From positions 124,001 through 188,000 of the forward strand of contig JABAQU010000011.1 of assembly GCA_019187185.1 (NCBI GenBank): a stretch of DNA of 64,000 nt. Reading direction: 5' to 3'. Both the position numbers and the translations under genes were made by a program. Shown piece by piece: positions 25,014 through 36,433 of the stretch (positions within the stretch are counted from its first letter, which is position 1; the number at the start of each line of letters is the position of its first letter). The DNA is from Steroidobacteraceae bacterium. Its GTDB lineage: Bacteria > Pseudomonadota > Gammaproteobacteria > Steroidobacterales > Steroidobacteraceae. The notes below the pieces were generated by a model. That model saw only the letters and a list, made by a program, of their open reading frames with translations, made no database searches and was not told the origin of the DNA.

Positions 25014-25043
25014 GTTGCATCTTGCAACAAGACTAGCCTAGTC
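25014..25043. repeat. Two adjacent short palindromes at the 3' end of the NADAR gene
   Basis: GTTGCA-TCT-TGCAAC (25014-25028) and GACTAG-C-CTAGTC (25031-25043) are both perfect. The second contains the NADAR stop codon. They could be a weak terminator pair or a protein-binding site; no T-tract follows the first on the minus strand. Confidence 0.45.
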
Positions 25044-25740
25044 GAAGTCCACCCTGCGTCGTCTCATCCTGACGGGCATTGCTGATCATTGCGCTGCCGA
25101 CTGTCTGCAGGAACGCGTCCTTGGACGAGGTCGCCTTTTCGAGGAGGCCGCGCCTGTGAAGAGAGACGTATAGCGCGACCGAATATGCTTGGCAGTTGAT
25201 TGAACGCTCGGGGTTAAACTCGATATCCGTGAACGCTGAGTACCCCAGAAGCTGATCGGTCACGCTGGGCTGCTTCTTGAGCGCATTGATGTAGAGCCAA
25301 TCGTAGAACGCCGTTAGTGGCTCCAGACCCCAATCGGTCCCGAAAAATCGAAAGCCAACAAGTCGCCCCGAATCTCGCAACCGCCCATCCTTCTTGGCCT
25401 CACGAGAACTCATGCCAAGGATGTCGGTATAGGGGCCACCTTTCTCAAAGACCTTGCTCCCCTGATAGGCGCACTCCACGCTGAACGTGCGGTTGTGCTT
25501 GACTGTGGTAAACGAAAGGTTGAAAGCGCTCAGAGCCACGCCCAATTCCTCACGGGACTTGCTGGATACTTCCAGCACCCTGCTTATCCCCGGTAGCTGT
25601 AGTGCAGCGGCGTGGAGCGAATCGACGGATTTCTGCTTTTGGGATGGCGCCATGCCCGGGAACCAGCGGAAGTCCACAGACCTCGTCCTCAACAGCGCTG
25701 GGCCCTCTGCGAGGGGAATGAATATTGGTCGCTCGGCCAT
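25033..25740 (-). CDS. NADAR-domain antitoxin associated with DarT1
   Basis: A 235-residue protein of the DarT1-associated NADAR antitoxin family. Such proteins remove ADP-ribose from guanine in DNA (or RNA), reversing DarT1 modification. Family blocks: RPIFIPLAEGPALLRTRSVD, FRWFPGMAPSQKQKSVDSLH, EVSSKSREELGVALSAFN, then the NADAR core (ECAYQGSKVFEKGGPYTDIL, SSREAKKD) and GFRFFGTDWGLEPLTAFYDW. The frame is intact and full length. It lies 5 bases after the end of the darT reading frame on the same strand. The gene order toxin-antitoxin and the tight spacing are those of DarTG1 modules. Confidence 0.85.
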   Translation of the reverse strand: MAERPIFIPLAEGPALLRTRSVDFRWFPGMAPSQKQKSVDSLHAAALQLPGISRVLEVSSKSREELGVALSAFNLSFTTVKHNRTFSVECAYQGSKVFEKGGPYTDILGMSSREAKKDGRLRDSGRLVGFRFFGTDWGLEPLTAFYDWLYINALKKQPSVTDQLLGYSAFTDIEFNPERSINCQAYSVALYVSLHRRGLLEKATSSKDAFLQTVGSAMISNARQDETTQGGLRLG

Positions 25741-25745
25741 GTCAA

Positions 25746-26384
25746 CTACCGGCGGATTCGCGCATACGAGCGGGAGGCAAAATAGCCCCTCTTCGGTGCC
25801 TGTACCAGTACCTTGCGATCGCCAAGAATCGGCAAGTGCTCGTCTCGCGACGAGTTGCCCTCGAATACAACGCCCCGAATGAGCGCTGGCTCAATCACGT
25901 CGAACACCAGAATCTCCGCTTGGCCATCCGTCGGGTCAAACGGCTTAAGCTGCTGCTCTTCACGAGAAGTCACGCCGTCGATCTCTTCAAACATGCCCGC
26001 GAAAGCTTCGACAGTCTGAAGCGCCTCTAGCGGTTGACCGCTAATACGATTGTCCGCCGCATTGTGCCGGCAGAACGCGCAGTCCTTGTTCCAAAGTACG
26101 GCTGGATCAATTCCGAGGACCACCCAACCAACTCCTGGATTTTCTGTCCGGTGCCGGTAGAACATCCGGTAGTTGGGAAAGCCTATCGACTAAGAACTTG
26201 CACTCAAGTGACCGTCAAATCGATGGGGGTCATTTACTTCTGGCATGACCCCTATTTCGCAAGTCCTCGCAACTGGATAAAGCCCATGTTCGATGATCGA
26301 CGGCAAGTTGCCAACCCTAGTGAAGTGCAACAAGTAGGGGATGCCGAGTCTAGACGCCAGCTCCTTGATGTCCTTCTTCGCCAT
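25746..26384 (-). pseudogene. DarT1-type DNA ADP-ribosyltransferase toxin interrupted by an in-frame TAG
   Basis: From ATG 26384 the frame reads LLHFTRVGNLPSIIEHGLYP (the DarT NAD-binding start) and FDGHLSASS, then meets TAG at codon 65 (26190-26192). Without a frame change it continues SIGFPNYRMFYRHR, CAFCRHNAADN, TVEAFAGMFEE and QAEILVFDVI, with the expected catalytic Glu157, to codon 212. In DarT proteins the interrupted position is normally a hydrophobic residue (SSLSISFPNY pattern), so one base change, TTG to TAG, explains it. DarT1 ADP-ribosylates guanine in DNA as a toxin and phage-defence effector. The gene starts 42 bases after tRNA-Ser on the same strand and may be read from the tRNA promoter. 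Confidence 0.85.
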
Positions 26385-26425
26385 CGGAGTTCTCGCCTCT
26401 GGGGACGTGGTGCCCGCGAAATTTC

Positions 26426-26515
26426 TGGCGGAAGGGGTGGGATTCGAACCCACGGACGGCGTTAACCGTCGCTTGTTTTCAAGACAAGTGCCTTAAACCA
26501 CTCGGCCACCCTTCC
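26426..26515 (-). tRNA. tRNA-Ser (anticodon TGA)
   Basis: A 90-base minus-strand class II tRNA: acceptor GGAAGGG/CCCTTCC, anticodon stem CTTGT/ACAAG around CTTGAAA (anticodon TGA, reads TCA), a long variable arm (GACGGTTAACGCCGTC), T-arm TTCGAAT, discriminator G, encoded CCA. It flanks the defence island and is a likely integration landmark. Confidence 0.95.
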
Positions 26516-26581
26516 ACAGGCGCAATCTTACAGTCTGCTTACGTGCGACTGACGGTGCTGGCGTAAGCGGCTGTTTTCATT

Positions 26582-26646
26582 CCGCTTCCGGGGCAACCGG
26601 CCTGTGTTTTCAAGACCGGTGCGTTCAACTGCTCCGCCACCCTTCC
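26582..26646 (-). pseudogene. Degenerate tRNA-Ser copy
   Basis: From 26646 leftwards the minus strand repeats the 5' half of the neighbouring tRNA-Ser: GGAAGGGTGGCGGAGCAGTT, then GCACCGG and the same TCTTGAAAAC anticodon loop with TGA. The 3' side of the anticodon stem no longer pairs (ACACAGG against CCGGT), and the T-arm is lost; only a short GGAAGCGG resembles an acceptor end. It lies about 70 bases upstream of the intact tRNA. I read it as a decayed tandem duplicate. Confidence 0.7.
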
Positions 26647-26683
26647 GGTGGCGCGTATGGTCGCAAATCCGCGCCCGGACGCG

Positions 26684-27307
26684 CTACTGCGGCCGGAAGA
26701 GGTTCACCAGCACGTCGTTGAGTGCCGACTCGAGCAGCTTGCGGTCGAGGTGCGGTTCGCGCGCCTCGCGCACCTTGAGGCCCTCGAAGATGCACATGAA
26801 CATCAATGCACGCCCCATCGCGCGTGCGTTCGGCACGCCGTAGCCGCCCTCCTCCCGGCTGCGGGCCAGCGCCCGCGCGAGTTCCCCGCGTATCGTCGCA
26901 TCGAAGCTGCGCAGCGCCGAGGCGATCTGCGGATCGCGGGTGGCCTCGGCCGACATCTCGAGGAAGAGCGGCGCGCTCAGCCTCTCCTCGTCTCCGCGTG
27001 ACGTCGAATCGAACGACGCCGCGATGAGTGCCGCGAGTTCGCCCGCGTCGCTCAGTTCGCCGATGCGTGCGCGCGCGACCTCGAGCTGCTCATCGATGAT
27101 CGCGAGGATGATCTCGTTCTTGCTGCGAAAGTACCGGTAGATGAGGCCGGGACTCATCTCCGCCGTCTGGGCGATCGTGGCCATGCTGGCGGCATGGAAC
27201 CCCCGGTCGACGAAGCATTTGCGCGCCGCACACAGGATGCGCTTGCGCTGGGCAGTGGCCCGCGCACTCCCCTTCCCGGTCGCCTGTTCATCGGGCGCAC
27301 TGATCAT
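26684..27307 (-). CDS. TetR/AcrR-family transcriptional repressor
   Basis: A 207-residue regulator: N-terminal TetR helix-turn-helix (RILCAARKCFVDRGFHAASM, AQTAEMSPGLIYRYFRSKNE, about residues 22-68), then a helical ligand-binding domain (70-205) of the AcrR/YfiR type. It is the last gene of the RND efflux operon; its ATG overlaps the stop of the outer-membrane channel gene (ATGA). The most likely target is the AGAATGA-N4-TCATTCT palindrome in front of the operon (33048-33065), giving autoregulation that pump substrates would relieve (inference). Confidence 0.92.
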   Translation of the reverse strand: MISAPDEQATGKGSARATAQRKRILCAARKCFVDRGFHAASMATIAQTAEMSPGLIYRYFRSKNEIILAIIDEQLEVARARIGELSDAGELAALIAASFDSTSRGDEERLSAPLFLEMSAEATRDPQIASALRSFDATIRGELARALARSREEGGYGVPNARAMGRALMFMCIFEGLKVREAREPHLDRKLLESALNDVLVNLFRPQ

Positions 27308-28776
27308 CGCGGTGAGCTCTCGCGCCAGCCGCCGCCGAGCACCTTGTACAGGCTCACCCGATTCGCCTGTTCGGCGAGGTCGGTCGCGATCAGCGACTGC
27401 TGAGCACCGTAGAGCGTCCGCTGCGCATCGAGCAGCACGAGGTAGCTGTCGCGGCCGCTCTCGTACCGGGCGCGCGAGAGCTCGTCGGCACGCGTGGCCG
27501 CCGCGAGCAGCGCCTGCTGGGACGCCTTCTGCTCGGCCAGCGTGCGCGTCAGCGCGAGTGCATCGGCCACTTCGCGAAAGCCCGCCTGGATCGCCTGCTC
27601 GTACTGCGCGAGCGCGATGTCGCGATCGACCGTCGCCGACCTGAGGCCCGCGATGTTGCGCCCGCCCGCGAAGATCGGCAGGTTCACCCGTGGCGAGAAG
27701 CTCCAGATCCGGTTGCCGGTGTCGAATACGCCCGACAGGTCGTCGCTCGCATAGCCCGCGCTCCCGGTGAGGCTGATCGACGGGAAGAACGCGGCGCGCG
27801 CCGCACCGATATTGGCGTTGGCCGCGCGCAGCACCCGCTCGGACCGGCGGATATCGGGTCGGCGCAGCAGCACTTCGGATGGCAGGCCCAGGGGCAGCGC
27901 GCCGAGGCCGCTCGCGCGCAGGTCGAATTTCTCGGGCAGGAGCGTCGCCGGTATCGGCGCGCCGGCGAGCAGTGTCAGCGCATTGATGTCGGTCGCGACG
28001 AGGCCGCCGTAGCGCGCGACATCGGTACGCGCCATTTCGACGACGGTCTCTGCCTGTGCGACATCGAGCGCAGACACCGCGCCGAGCTCGTGCCGCTTGA
28101 CCGTCAGCGCGAGAACCTGCTGGCGATTGGCGAGCGTTTCGCGCGCGAGGCGCTGCAGTTCGCGATCGGCGCCGAGCGTCAGCCAGGCATTGGCGAGTTC
28201 CGCGATCAGCGACAGCTGTGCGGCCCGCCGCGCCTCTTCCTGCGCGAAGTAGCGTTCGAGTTGCGCGCGGCTGAGATTGCGCACACGGCCGAAGAGGTCG
28301 AGCTCGAAACCGGCAACACCCGCAGTGACGCTTGCCTCCTCACTGACAGGGAGCGCCTCGCCACCGGAGCGCGCGAGCGCACCGGTCGCCGTCACCGACG
28401 GCACGCGATCCGCGCGCTGGATGCGGTACTGCGCGCGCGCACGTTCGACATTGAGCACCGCGACCCGCAGGTCGCGATTGTTCGCGAGGGCGAGCGCGAT
28501 CAGTTCCTCGAGCCGCGGGTCGACGAAGAAGTCCCGCCAGCCCATGTCGGCCGTGGCGACACCCGCGGCCGGCGTGTTGTCGGTCGTCGGCTGATTGTCC
28601 GCGGCGGCGGTCGCCGGCGCCGGCAACTCGAGCCCGGTGCCCGTCGTCGGCGGCAGCGGCCATTCGGCCGGGATCGCGGATTGCTGAGGTGGCAGCTTCG
28701 GGACGAGCAGGCCGCATCCGGCGAGCAGCGACATCGCCACTGCGGCCAGCAGGGCAGACGGTTCACGCAGCGACAT
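27304..28776 (-). CDS. RND efflux outer-membrane channel lipoprotein (OprM/TolC type)
   Basis: A 490-residue outer-membrane factor of the NodT/OprM family, which forms the trimeric exit duct of a tripartite pump. Lipobox MSLLAGC, with acylated Cys about 20. Two repeated OEP domains follow (about 65-275 and 280-480), with signature segments [40 protein letters not shown] and [20 protein letters not shown]. Start ATG 28776 has GGAGG 8 bases upstream; the frame is open further upstream but that part is unlike the family. It overlaps the pump gene by 14 bases and the regulator gene by 4. Confidence 0.94.
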   Translation of the reverse strand: MSLREPSALLAAVAMSLLAGCGLLVPKLPPQQSAIPAEWPLPPTTGTGLELPAPATAAADNQPTTDNTPAAGVATADMGWRDFFVDPRLEELIALALANNRDLRVAVLNVERARAQYRIQRADRVPSVTATGALARSGGEALPVSEEASVTAGVAGFELDLFGRVRNLSRAQLERYFAQEEARRAAQLSLIAELANAWLTLGADRELQRLARETLANRQQVLALTVKRHELGAVSALDVAQAETVVEMARTDVARYGGLVATDINALTLLAGAPIPATLLPEKFDLRASGLGALPLGLPSEVLLRRPDIRRSERVLRAANANIGAARAAFFPSISLTGSAGYASDDLSGVFDTGNRIWSFSPRVNLPIFAGGRNIAGLRSATVDRDIALAQYEQAIQAGFREVADALALTRTLAEQKASQQALLAAATRADELSRARYESGRDSYLVLLDAQRTLYGAQQSLIATDLAEQANRVSLYKVLGGGWRESSPR

Positions 28777-31700
28777 CGTGCTTGCCTCCCGAGAGCCGCT
28801 GTATGAGCACGTAGAACAGCGGAATGAAGAACAGGCCGAGGAGCGTACCGACGAGCATGCCACCGACGACACCCGTGCCGATCGCGCGTTGCGCGCCCGA
28901 GCCGGCACCCGTCGCCACGGCGAGCGGCAGCACGCCGAGCCCGAAGGCGAGCGAGGTCATCATGATCGGGCGCAACCGGTCCCGGACAGCCTGCAGGGTC
29001 GCGGCGACGAGTTCCATTCCCGCCTCGTAGTTTGCCTTCGCGAACTCGACGATCAGGATCGCGTTCTTGCTCGACAGGCCCACGCTCGTCAGCATCGCGA
29101 CCTGGAAGTACACGTCGCGCTCCATGCCGCGCAGCGTATTGGCGAGCACCGCACCCAGGATGCCGAGCGGCGCGACGAGCAGCACCGAGGTCGGTACCGA
29201 CCAGCTCTCGTAGAGCGCCGCGAGGCACAGGAACACCATCAGGATCGACAGCGTGTAGAGGAGCGGCGTCTGAGCTCCCGCCTGACGCTCCTGGTACGAC
29301 ACGCCCGACCACTCGATGCCGAAGCCGGCCGGCAGCGTCGCGACGATGCGCTCGATTTCCGCCATCGCGTCGCCGGTGCTGACCCCCGGTGCGCCCTGGC
29401 CGTTGATCTCGATGGCCGGTACGCCGTTGTATCGCTCGAGCCGCGGCGAGCCGTATTCCCAGTGGGTCGTCGCGAAAACGGGAAACGGCACCATCTCGCC
29501 CGCGTTGTTGCGCACCGACCAGAGACCGAAATTCTCCGGCACCATGCGATACGGCGCATCGGCCTGCATGTACACGCGCTTGACCCGGCCGCGATCGAGG
29601 AAATCGTCGACGTACTGGCCGCCCCAGGCAGTATTCAGCGTTTGGTTGATGTCCGAGATGGCGAGCCCGAGGGCGCTCGCCTTGTCATTGTCGACAACCA
29701 CGCGCAACAGCGGAGTATCTTCCTGGCCATTCGGGCGCACGTTCGCGAGGAGCTTGCTGCCCGCCGCGGCAGCGAGCAGCTGGTCGCGCGCGGCCATCAA
29801 CGCGGTGTGCCCGTGGCTGCCATTGTCCTGCAGGAAAAAAGCGAAGCCTGTTGCGAGGCCGAGCTCCGGCATCGCCGGCGGCGCGAACGCGTACGCGAAT
29901 GCATCCTTGATCTGGCCGAGCGCCATCAGCGCCCGATGGGCCACCGCTCCGGCGCCCAGCTCGGTGCCCGGGCGCTCTCCCCAGTCCTTCAGGTGTATGA
30001 ACGCGACGCCATTGTTCTGGCCGCTGCCGCTGAAACTGAAACCAAGCACGGTCATCACCGACGCGACGGTCGATTTTTCCTTCTCGAGAAAGTAACTCTC
30101 CACCTGCTCCATCGACGCGAGCGTGCGCTGCTGCGTCGCACCGACCGGCGCGGTCACCTGCGCAAACAGCGCACCCTGGTCCTCGTCTGGCAGGAACGCA
30201 CTCGGCAGCCTCACGAAAAGGACTGCCATCGTGACGACCAGCACCGCGAAAACCGCCAGGTATCGGCGGCTGCGCGCCAGCATCCCGCGCACCCCGCCCT
30301 GGACGCGCTCGTTCGTGCGCAGGAACGCGCGGTTGAACCAGCCGAAGAAGCCCTGCTCCTTGCGGGCGTGCCCCGGCTCGAGCGGCTTCAGCATGGTGGC
30401 GCACAGGGCAGGTGTCAGCACGATCGCGACGAATACCGACAGCCCCATGGCCGCGACGATGGTCACGGTGAACTGGCGGTAGATGATGCCGGTCGAGCCC
30501 CCGAGGAAGGCCATCGGCACGAACACGGCCGCCAGCACCATGCCGATGCCGACGAGCGCGCCGGTGATCTGGTCCATCGACTTGCGCGCCGCCTCGAGCG
30601 GCGACAGGCCCTCCTCGGCCATCAGCCGTTCGACGTTCTCGACGACGACGATCGCATCGTCGACGAGCAGGCCGATCGCGAGCACCATCGCGAACATCGT
30701 CAGCATGTTGATCGAGAAGCCGAGCGCGGCGAGCGCCGCGAAAGTGCCGAGCAGCACGACCGGCACCGCGATGGTCGGGATCAGCGTGGCGCGCAGATTC
30801 TGCAGGAACAGGAACATGACGAGGAACACGAGCACGACCGCCATCAGCAGCGTCTCGATCACGCCGATGATCGAGACGCGCACGAACGGTGTCGTGTCCA
30901 CCGCCGAGGTAACCCTGAGGCCGGTCGGAAAATACGGCTGCAGGCTGCGCACCGCCTGGTTCACGGCATCGGCCGTCTTGAGTGCATTGGCGCCGGTTGC
31001 GAGCGAGACCGCGACGCCGGTCGCGGGCTTGCCGTTGTAGCGCGAGATGGTGCTGTAGCTTTCCGAGCCGATTTCGACCCGCGCGACGTCGCCGAGCTTG
31101 AGCGCGGAGCCGTCCGGGTTGCTGCGCAGGACGATGTCGCGGAACTGCTCGGGGGTCTGCAGGCGGCTCTGCGCCGCGATCGTCGCATTCAGCTGCTGGC
31201 CGTCGATCGACGGCAGGCCGCCGACCTGGCCGACCGCCACCTGCGCGTTCTGCGCCGTGATCGCCCTCGTGATATCGGTGACCGCGAGGCGATAGGTGTG
31301 GAGCTTGTTCGGATCGAGCCAGATCCGCATCGCGTACTTCGAGCCGAATACCTGCACGCTGCCGACACCCGGGACGCGGCTGATCTGGTCGACGAGGTTC
31401 GACGCGACATAGTCCGAGATGTCGACGCGGTTCATGGAACCGTCGTCCGAGATGAAGGCGAGCACCATCAGGAAGCCGGTGCGGCCCTTGTTGACGACGA
31501 TCCCCTGGCGCTGCACTTCCTGCGGCAGGAGCGGCATCGCGAGTTGCAGCTTGTTCTGCACCTGCACCTGTGCGATGTCGGGGTTCGTCGCATTGTCGAA
31601 AGTCAGCGTGACCGAGCCCGAACCGTTCGACTCGCTGGTGGCCGACATGTACAGCAGGCCGTCGAGGCCCTTCATGTTCTGCTCGATGACCTGCGTCACC

Positions 31701-31879
31701 GAATCCTCGACGACCTTCGCCGAGGCGCCCGGATAGACGGTGCTCACCGTGACGGTCGGCGGCGCGATCGACGGGTAGCGCTCGATCGCGAGCCGCGTGA
31801 TCGACAGCGCGCCCGCGATCATGATGATGATCGCGATCACCCACGCGAAGATCGGGCGGTCGATGAAGAAGCGTGCCAT
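28763..31879 (-). CDS. RND multidrug efflux pump, inner-membrane transporter (AcrB/MexB type)
   Basis: A 1038-residue HAE1-family transporter, the usual length for AcrB/MexB homologues. The proton-relay Asp pair in TM4 is present ([13 protein letters not shown]), as are the TM1 start [17 protein letters not shown], the porter-domain blocks and a second-half repeat. It exports drugs, detergents and other amphiphiles by proton antiport in a trimer with the adaptor and the outer-membrane channel encoded beside it. ATG 31879 places the conserved MARFFIDRP start; it follows the adaptor stop by 4 bases. A long antisense open frame opposite it is a GC-bias artefact. Confidence 0.97.
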   Translation of the reverse strand: MARFFIDRPIFAWVIAIIIMIAGALSITRLAIERYPSIAPPTVTVSTVYPGASAKVVEDSVTQVIEQNMKGLDGLLYMSATSESNGSGSVTLTFDNATNPDIAQVQVQNKLQLAMPLLPQEVQRQGIVVNKGRTGFLMVLAFISDDGSMNRVDISDYVASNLVDQISRVPGVGSVQVFGSKYAMRIWLDPNKLHTYRLAVTDITRAITAQNAQVAVGQVGGLPSIDGQQLNATIAAQSRLQTPEQFRDIVLRSNPDGSALKLGDVARVEIGSESYSTISRYNGKPATGVAVSLATGANALKTADAVNQAVRSLQPYFPTGLRVTSAVDTTPFVRVSIIGVIETLLMAVVLVFLVMFLFLQNLRATLIPTIAVPVVLLGTFAALAALGFSINMLTMFAMVLAIGLLVDDAIVVVENVERLMAEEGLSPLEAARKSMDQITGALVGIGMVLAAVFVPMAFLGGSTGIIYRQFTVTIVAAMGLSVFVAIVLTPALCATMLKPLEPGHARKEQGFFGWFNRAFLRTNERVQGGVRGMLARSRRYLAVFAVLVVTMAVLFVRLPSAFLPDEDQGALFAQVTAPVGATQQRTLASMEQVESYFLEKEKSTVASVMTVLGFSFSGSGQNNGVAFIHLKDWGERPGTELGAGAVAHRALMALGQIKDAFAYAFAPPAMPELGLATGFAFFLQDNGSHGHTALMAARDQLLAAAAGSKLLANVRPNGQEDTPLLRVVVDNDKASALGLAISDINQTLNTAWGGQYVDDFLDRGRVKRVYMQADAPYRMVPENFGLWSVRNNAGEMVPFPVFATTHWEYGSPRLERYNGVPAIEINGQGAPGVSTGDAMAEIERIVATLPAGFGIEWSGVSYQERQAGAQTPLLYTLSILMVFLCLAALYESWSVPTSVLLVAPLGILGAVLANTLRGMERDVYFQVAMLTSVGLSSKNAILIVEFAKANYEAGMELVAATLQAVRDRLRPIMMTSLAFGLGVLPLAVATGAGSGAQRAIGTGVVGGMLVGTLLGLFFIPLFYVLIQRLSGGKHDVAA

Positions 31880-31883
31880 GGTC

Positions 31884-33017
31884 TCAGCCCTGCGCCTCGG
31901 TGGGCTGCACCAGCGATCCCGCACGCACTTTCTGCAGGCCCTCGACGATCACGCGGTCCCCGGCAGCGAGCCCGCCCTCGACGAGCCACTGGTCACCGAT
32001 CGTGCGGGACACCTGCACGGCGCGCTGCTCGACCTTGTTGTCCGCGCCGACGACCAGCGCCGTCGTGTTGCCTTTCGGGTCGCGCGCAATCGCACGCTGC
32101 GGCACGAGCACGGCGTTCGGTCGCGTGCCGATGCTGATGACGGCCCGCACGTACATTCCCGGCATCAGGATGCGGTCCGGATTCGGCACGATCGCACGCA
32201 GCAGGAACGTGCCGGTCGTCGGATCGACCGTCACGTCGGCGAAGGCGAGCTGGCCGTCGTGCTCGAAGGTGCGCCCGTCCTCGAGCACGATCTTCACCGG
32301 CACGATGGTCGCGGCGCTCGTCAACGTGCCGGCCGCGAGTTCGCGGCGCAGCGCGAGCAGTTCCGTGCTCGAGGCATTCGCGTCGACATAGACCGGATCG
32401 AGCTGCTGCACCGTGGCCAGGGCATCGGCCTGGTTCGCCGTCACCAGTGCGCCCTGCGTCACCGATGACTTGCCGATGCGTCCCGTGATCGGCGATGTGA
32501 TGCGTGCGTAGTTCAGCTGGATGGCGCTCGAGCGTACCTTCGCCTGCGCGAGCTTGACGTCCGCTTCCGCCTCGCGCAGCGCCGCCGTGTCGTTCTCGTA
32601 GTCCTGCTGGCTCACGGCATCGACCTTCGCGAGCTCCGCCGAGCGCGCCGCATTCAATCGCGCGGACTCGAGCGTCGCCTCAGCGCGCGCCAGCGAGGCA
32701 GTCGCGCTCGCGTACTCGGCCTGGTACGTCGAATCGTCGATCTGGTACAGGGGCTGGCCCGCCTTGACGGTACCGCCTTCGGTGAACAGACGCTTCTCGA
32801 CGATGCCACTCACCTGCGGCCGCACTTCGGCGATCAGGTACGCGTTGGTGCGCGCCGGCAGCTCACGGGTCAGCGTGACCGACTGTGCCTTGAGCGTGAC
32901 GACGGTCACCGGCTGGGCCGGCGGCCCGGCGGGTGGCGCGTCGCCGCCACACGCTGTCAACAGGGCGCCTGACACCGCGAACAGCGCGGCGACGCGGACG
33001 GAACAACGAACGGACAT
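31884..33017 (-). CDS. RND efflux periplasmic adaptor (membrane fusion protein)
   Basis: A 377-residue adaptor lipoprotein of the AcrA/MexA class. Lipobox ALLTAC (Cys about 22). Domain order: beta-barrel/lipoyl entry ([20 protein letters not shown]), alpha-hairpin (about 100-165, [20 protein letters not shown]), lipoyl exit ([18 protein letters not shown]), beta-barrel and membrane-proximal domains ([23 protein letters not shown]). It is the first gene of the adaptor-pump-channel-regulator operon. Start ATG 33017 has a GAGG ribosome-binding site that is partly covered by a 9-bp hairpin in the leader. Confidence 0.95.
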   Translation of the reverse strand: MSVRCSVRVAALFAVSGALLTACGGDAPPAGPPAQPVTVVTLKAQSVTLTRELPARTNAYLIAEVRPQVSGIVEKRLFTEGGTVKAGQPLYQIDDSTYQAEYASATASLARAEATLESARLNAARSAELAKVDAVSQQDYENDTAALREAEADVKLAQAKVRSSAIQLNYARITSPITGRIGKSSVTQGALVTANQADALATVQQLDPVYVDANASSTELLALRRELAAGTLTSAATIVPVKIVLEDGRTFEHDGQLAFADVTVDPTTGTFLLRAIVPNPDRILMPGMYVRAVISIGTRPNAVLVPQRAIARDPKGNTTALVVGADNKVEQRAVQVSRTIGDQWLVEGGLAAGDRVIVEGLQKVRAGSLVQPTEAQG

Positions 33018-33024
33018 GGGAGCC

Positions 33025-33050
33025 TCTACGCACACGGGCAGGTGCGTAGA
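33025..33050 (-). promoter_or_regulatory. Leader hairpin overlapping the efflux adaptor ribosome-binding site
   Basis: On the minus strand TCTACGCAC (33042-33050) and GTGCGTAGA (33025-33033) form a perfect 9-bp stem with an 8-base loop. The 3' arm runs into the AGAGG ribosome-binding site 8 bases before the ATG. This could lower translation or act as a second operator (inference). Confidence 0.55.
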
Positions 33051-33072
33051 ATGAACGATCATTCTCTTTTTG

Positions 33073-33076
<4 letters not shown>
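33048..33076 (-). promoter_or_regulatory. Efflux operon promoter and TetR-type operator
   Basis: A consensus -35 TTGACA (33071-33076, minus strand) overlaps the stop codon of the doxX-like gene. Downstream of it lies the perfect inverted repeat AGAATGA-N4-TCATTCT (33048-33065), spanning the spacer and the -10 region. That placement fits repression by the operon's own TetR-family regulator. Confidence 0.75.
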
Positions 33077-34733
<1,657 letters not shown>

Positions 34734-36023
34734 TCAGGACTTGCGCAGTCGCGCGAGCGCCTCGCCGATCTTGATCTCGAGGCCGCGCGGTACGGGGCGA
34801 TAGTATCTGCGATCGGGCAGGTCGTCGGGCAGGTATCTCTCGCCGCTCGCGTAGCCCCCCGGTTCATCGTGCGCATAGCGGTAGCCCTTGCCGTAGTCGA
34901 GGTCCTTCATCAGGCGTGTCGGGGCATTGCGCAGCTTGAGCGGCACGTCGAGTGTGCCGAACTCCTCGACATCGGCCATCGCCTCGCCCATCGCGACGTA
35001 CACGGCATTGCTCTTCGGCGCGCAGGCGAGGTATACGACCGCGGTGGCGAGCGCCAGATCGCCTTCCGGGCTGCCGAGGCGCTCGTAGGTATCCCACGCA
35101 TCGCGCGCAATCGCGAACGCGCGCGGGTCGGCGAGACCGACATCCTCCACCGCCATGCGCAGCGCGCGACGCGCGATGTAGAGCGGATCGCAGCCGCCAT
35201 CGATCATCCGGCAGAACCAGTAGAGCGCCGCATCCGGATCCGTGCCACGCACGGCCTTGTGCAGGGCCGAGATCTGGTCGTAGAACTGCTCGCCGCCCTT
35301 GTCGAAGCGACGGCGCCCTCCGCTCGCCACTTCGCGCGCCACACCGAGCGTGATGCGACGGTCCGTGGCCAGGTCGCCGGCAATTTCGAGCATGTTGAGC
35401 CCGCGTCGCGCGTCGCCATCGGCGGCTTGCGCAAGGAGCGCGAGCGCGTCTCCGTCGATCTGCAGCCCGAGGTCGCCGAGGCCGCGCTCGCTGTCGGCGA
35501 GCGCCGCTTCGAGCAGCGGCGCGACCGCAGCGGGCGACAGCGGCCGCAGCACGTAGACCCGGGCGCGCGACAGCAGCGCGCTCACGACCTCGAACGACGG
35601 ATTCTCGGTGGTCGCCCCGATGAAGGTGAGCGTGCCGTCTTCGAGGAAAGGCAGGAACGTGTCCTGCTGGGACTTGTTGAAGCGGTGGACTTCGTCGAGA
35701 AAGAGCACGGTGGCGCGCCCGGACTGCGCACGCGCCGCCTTCGCCTGCTCGATCGCCGCGCGCACATCCTTGACGCCCGCGAGCACCGCCGACAGCGCGA
35801 TGAAGTCCGCGTCGGCACGGCGCGCCACGAGGCGGGCCAGCGTCGTCTTGCCGGTCCCGGGCGGCCCCCAGAAAATCATCGAGTGCAGTTGCCCGCCTTC
35901 GAGCGCACGGCGCAATGGCTTGCCCGGATCGAGCAGCTGCGGCTGGCCGACCACCTCATCGAGGGAACGCGGACGCATGCGGTCCGCGAGGGGCCGTGAC
36001 CGATCCGGCGCCGGGATCGCCAT
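34734..36023 (-). CDS. rarA: Replication-associated recombination protein A (RarA/MgsA)
   Basis: A 429-residue clamp-loader-like AAA+ ATPase that works at stalled replication forks. Walker [14 protein letters not shown] (about 52-64), Walker [17 protein letters not shown], sensor 1 [11 protein letters not shown], and the MgsA C-terminal tetramerisation domain with [20 protein letters not shown]. Start ATG 36023 precedes the typical [18 protein letters not shown] start; the frame continues upstream without homology. It lies 2 bases after the VanZ-like gene stop. Confidence 0.96.
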   Translation of the reverse strand: MAIPAPDRSRPLADRMRPRSLDEVVGQPQLLDPGKPLRRALEGGQLHSMIFWGPPGTGKTTLARLVARRADADFIALSAVLAGVKDVRAAIEQAKAARAQSGRATVLFLDEVHRFNKSQQDTFLPFLEDGTLTFIGATTENPSFEVVSALLSRARVYVLRPLSPAAVAPLLEAALADSERGLGDLGLQIDGDALALLAQAADGDARRGLNMLEIAGDLATDRRITLGVAREVASGGRRRFDKGGEQFYDQISALHKAVRGTDPDAALYWFCRMIDGGCDPLYIARRALRMAVEDVGLADPRAFAIARDAWDTYERLGSPEGDLALATAVVYLACAPKSNAVYVAMGEAMADVEEFGTLDVPLKLRNAPTRLMKDLDYGKGYRYAHDEPGGYASGERYLPDDLPDRRYYRPVPRGLEIKIGEALARLRKS

Positions 36024-36025
36024 GA

Positions 36026-36433
36026 TCAGTCGGCAGTCGGCAGCGCGGCGCCGCACAGCCGCTCGACGCCGCGCATCCAGCCACTGACGCCGACGAGCGC
36101 GACCCCGAGTCCGATCACGATGCCCGCGGCGTTCGCGAGCACGTCGGCGACGTCGGCCGTGCGACCGAACCCCATCGCTCCTTGCGCGATCTCGATCGCG
36201 ATGCCGAAACCCAGCAGCACCAGCGCGAGGCGCAGGTAGCGATCCGGGCGCACGATGCCGCCGAACCAGGCCGCGAGCGCGAGATACGCAAAGCCGTGCT
36301 CGAACTTGTCCCAGAGCTGCACCTTCGGCAGGTCGGCCGACGGCAGCAGCGACAGCACGGCGATCGCGAGCGCGATCACGATGCCCCCCGCGAACCACCA
36401 TGGCTGCCAGCGCAGCGCCTGCATGCGATTCAA
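36026..36433 (-). CDS. VanZ-like family membrane protein
   Basis: A 135-residue protein with four predicted membrane helices ([19 protein letters not shown], the loop [39 protein letters not shown], then a final helix). The D-K-x-x-H and E-x-x-Q motifs ([14 protein letters not shown]) are the VanZ-family pattern. Distant VanZ proteins give low-level teicoplanin resistance, but the role in proteobacteria is unknown. It is inserted between lolA and rarA, which are neighbours in E. coli. Its ATG overlaps the lolA stop. Confidence 0.85.
   Translation of the reverse strand: MNRMQALRWQPWWFAGGIVIALAIAVLSLLPSADLPKVQLWDKFEHGFAYLALAAWFGGIVRPDRYLRLALVLLGFGIAIEIAQGAMGFGRTADVADVLANAAGIVIGLGVALVGVSGWMRGVERLCGAALPTAD

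Noticed and set aside
28778-32137. A 1119-codon open frame on the plus strand opposite the RND pump
   Set aside because: It is antisense to a clearly real transporter, is dominated by Arg/His/Asp/Glu as expected from GC-rich antisense reading, and shows no domain.
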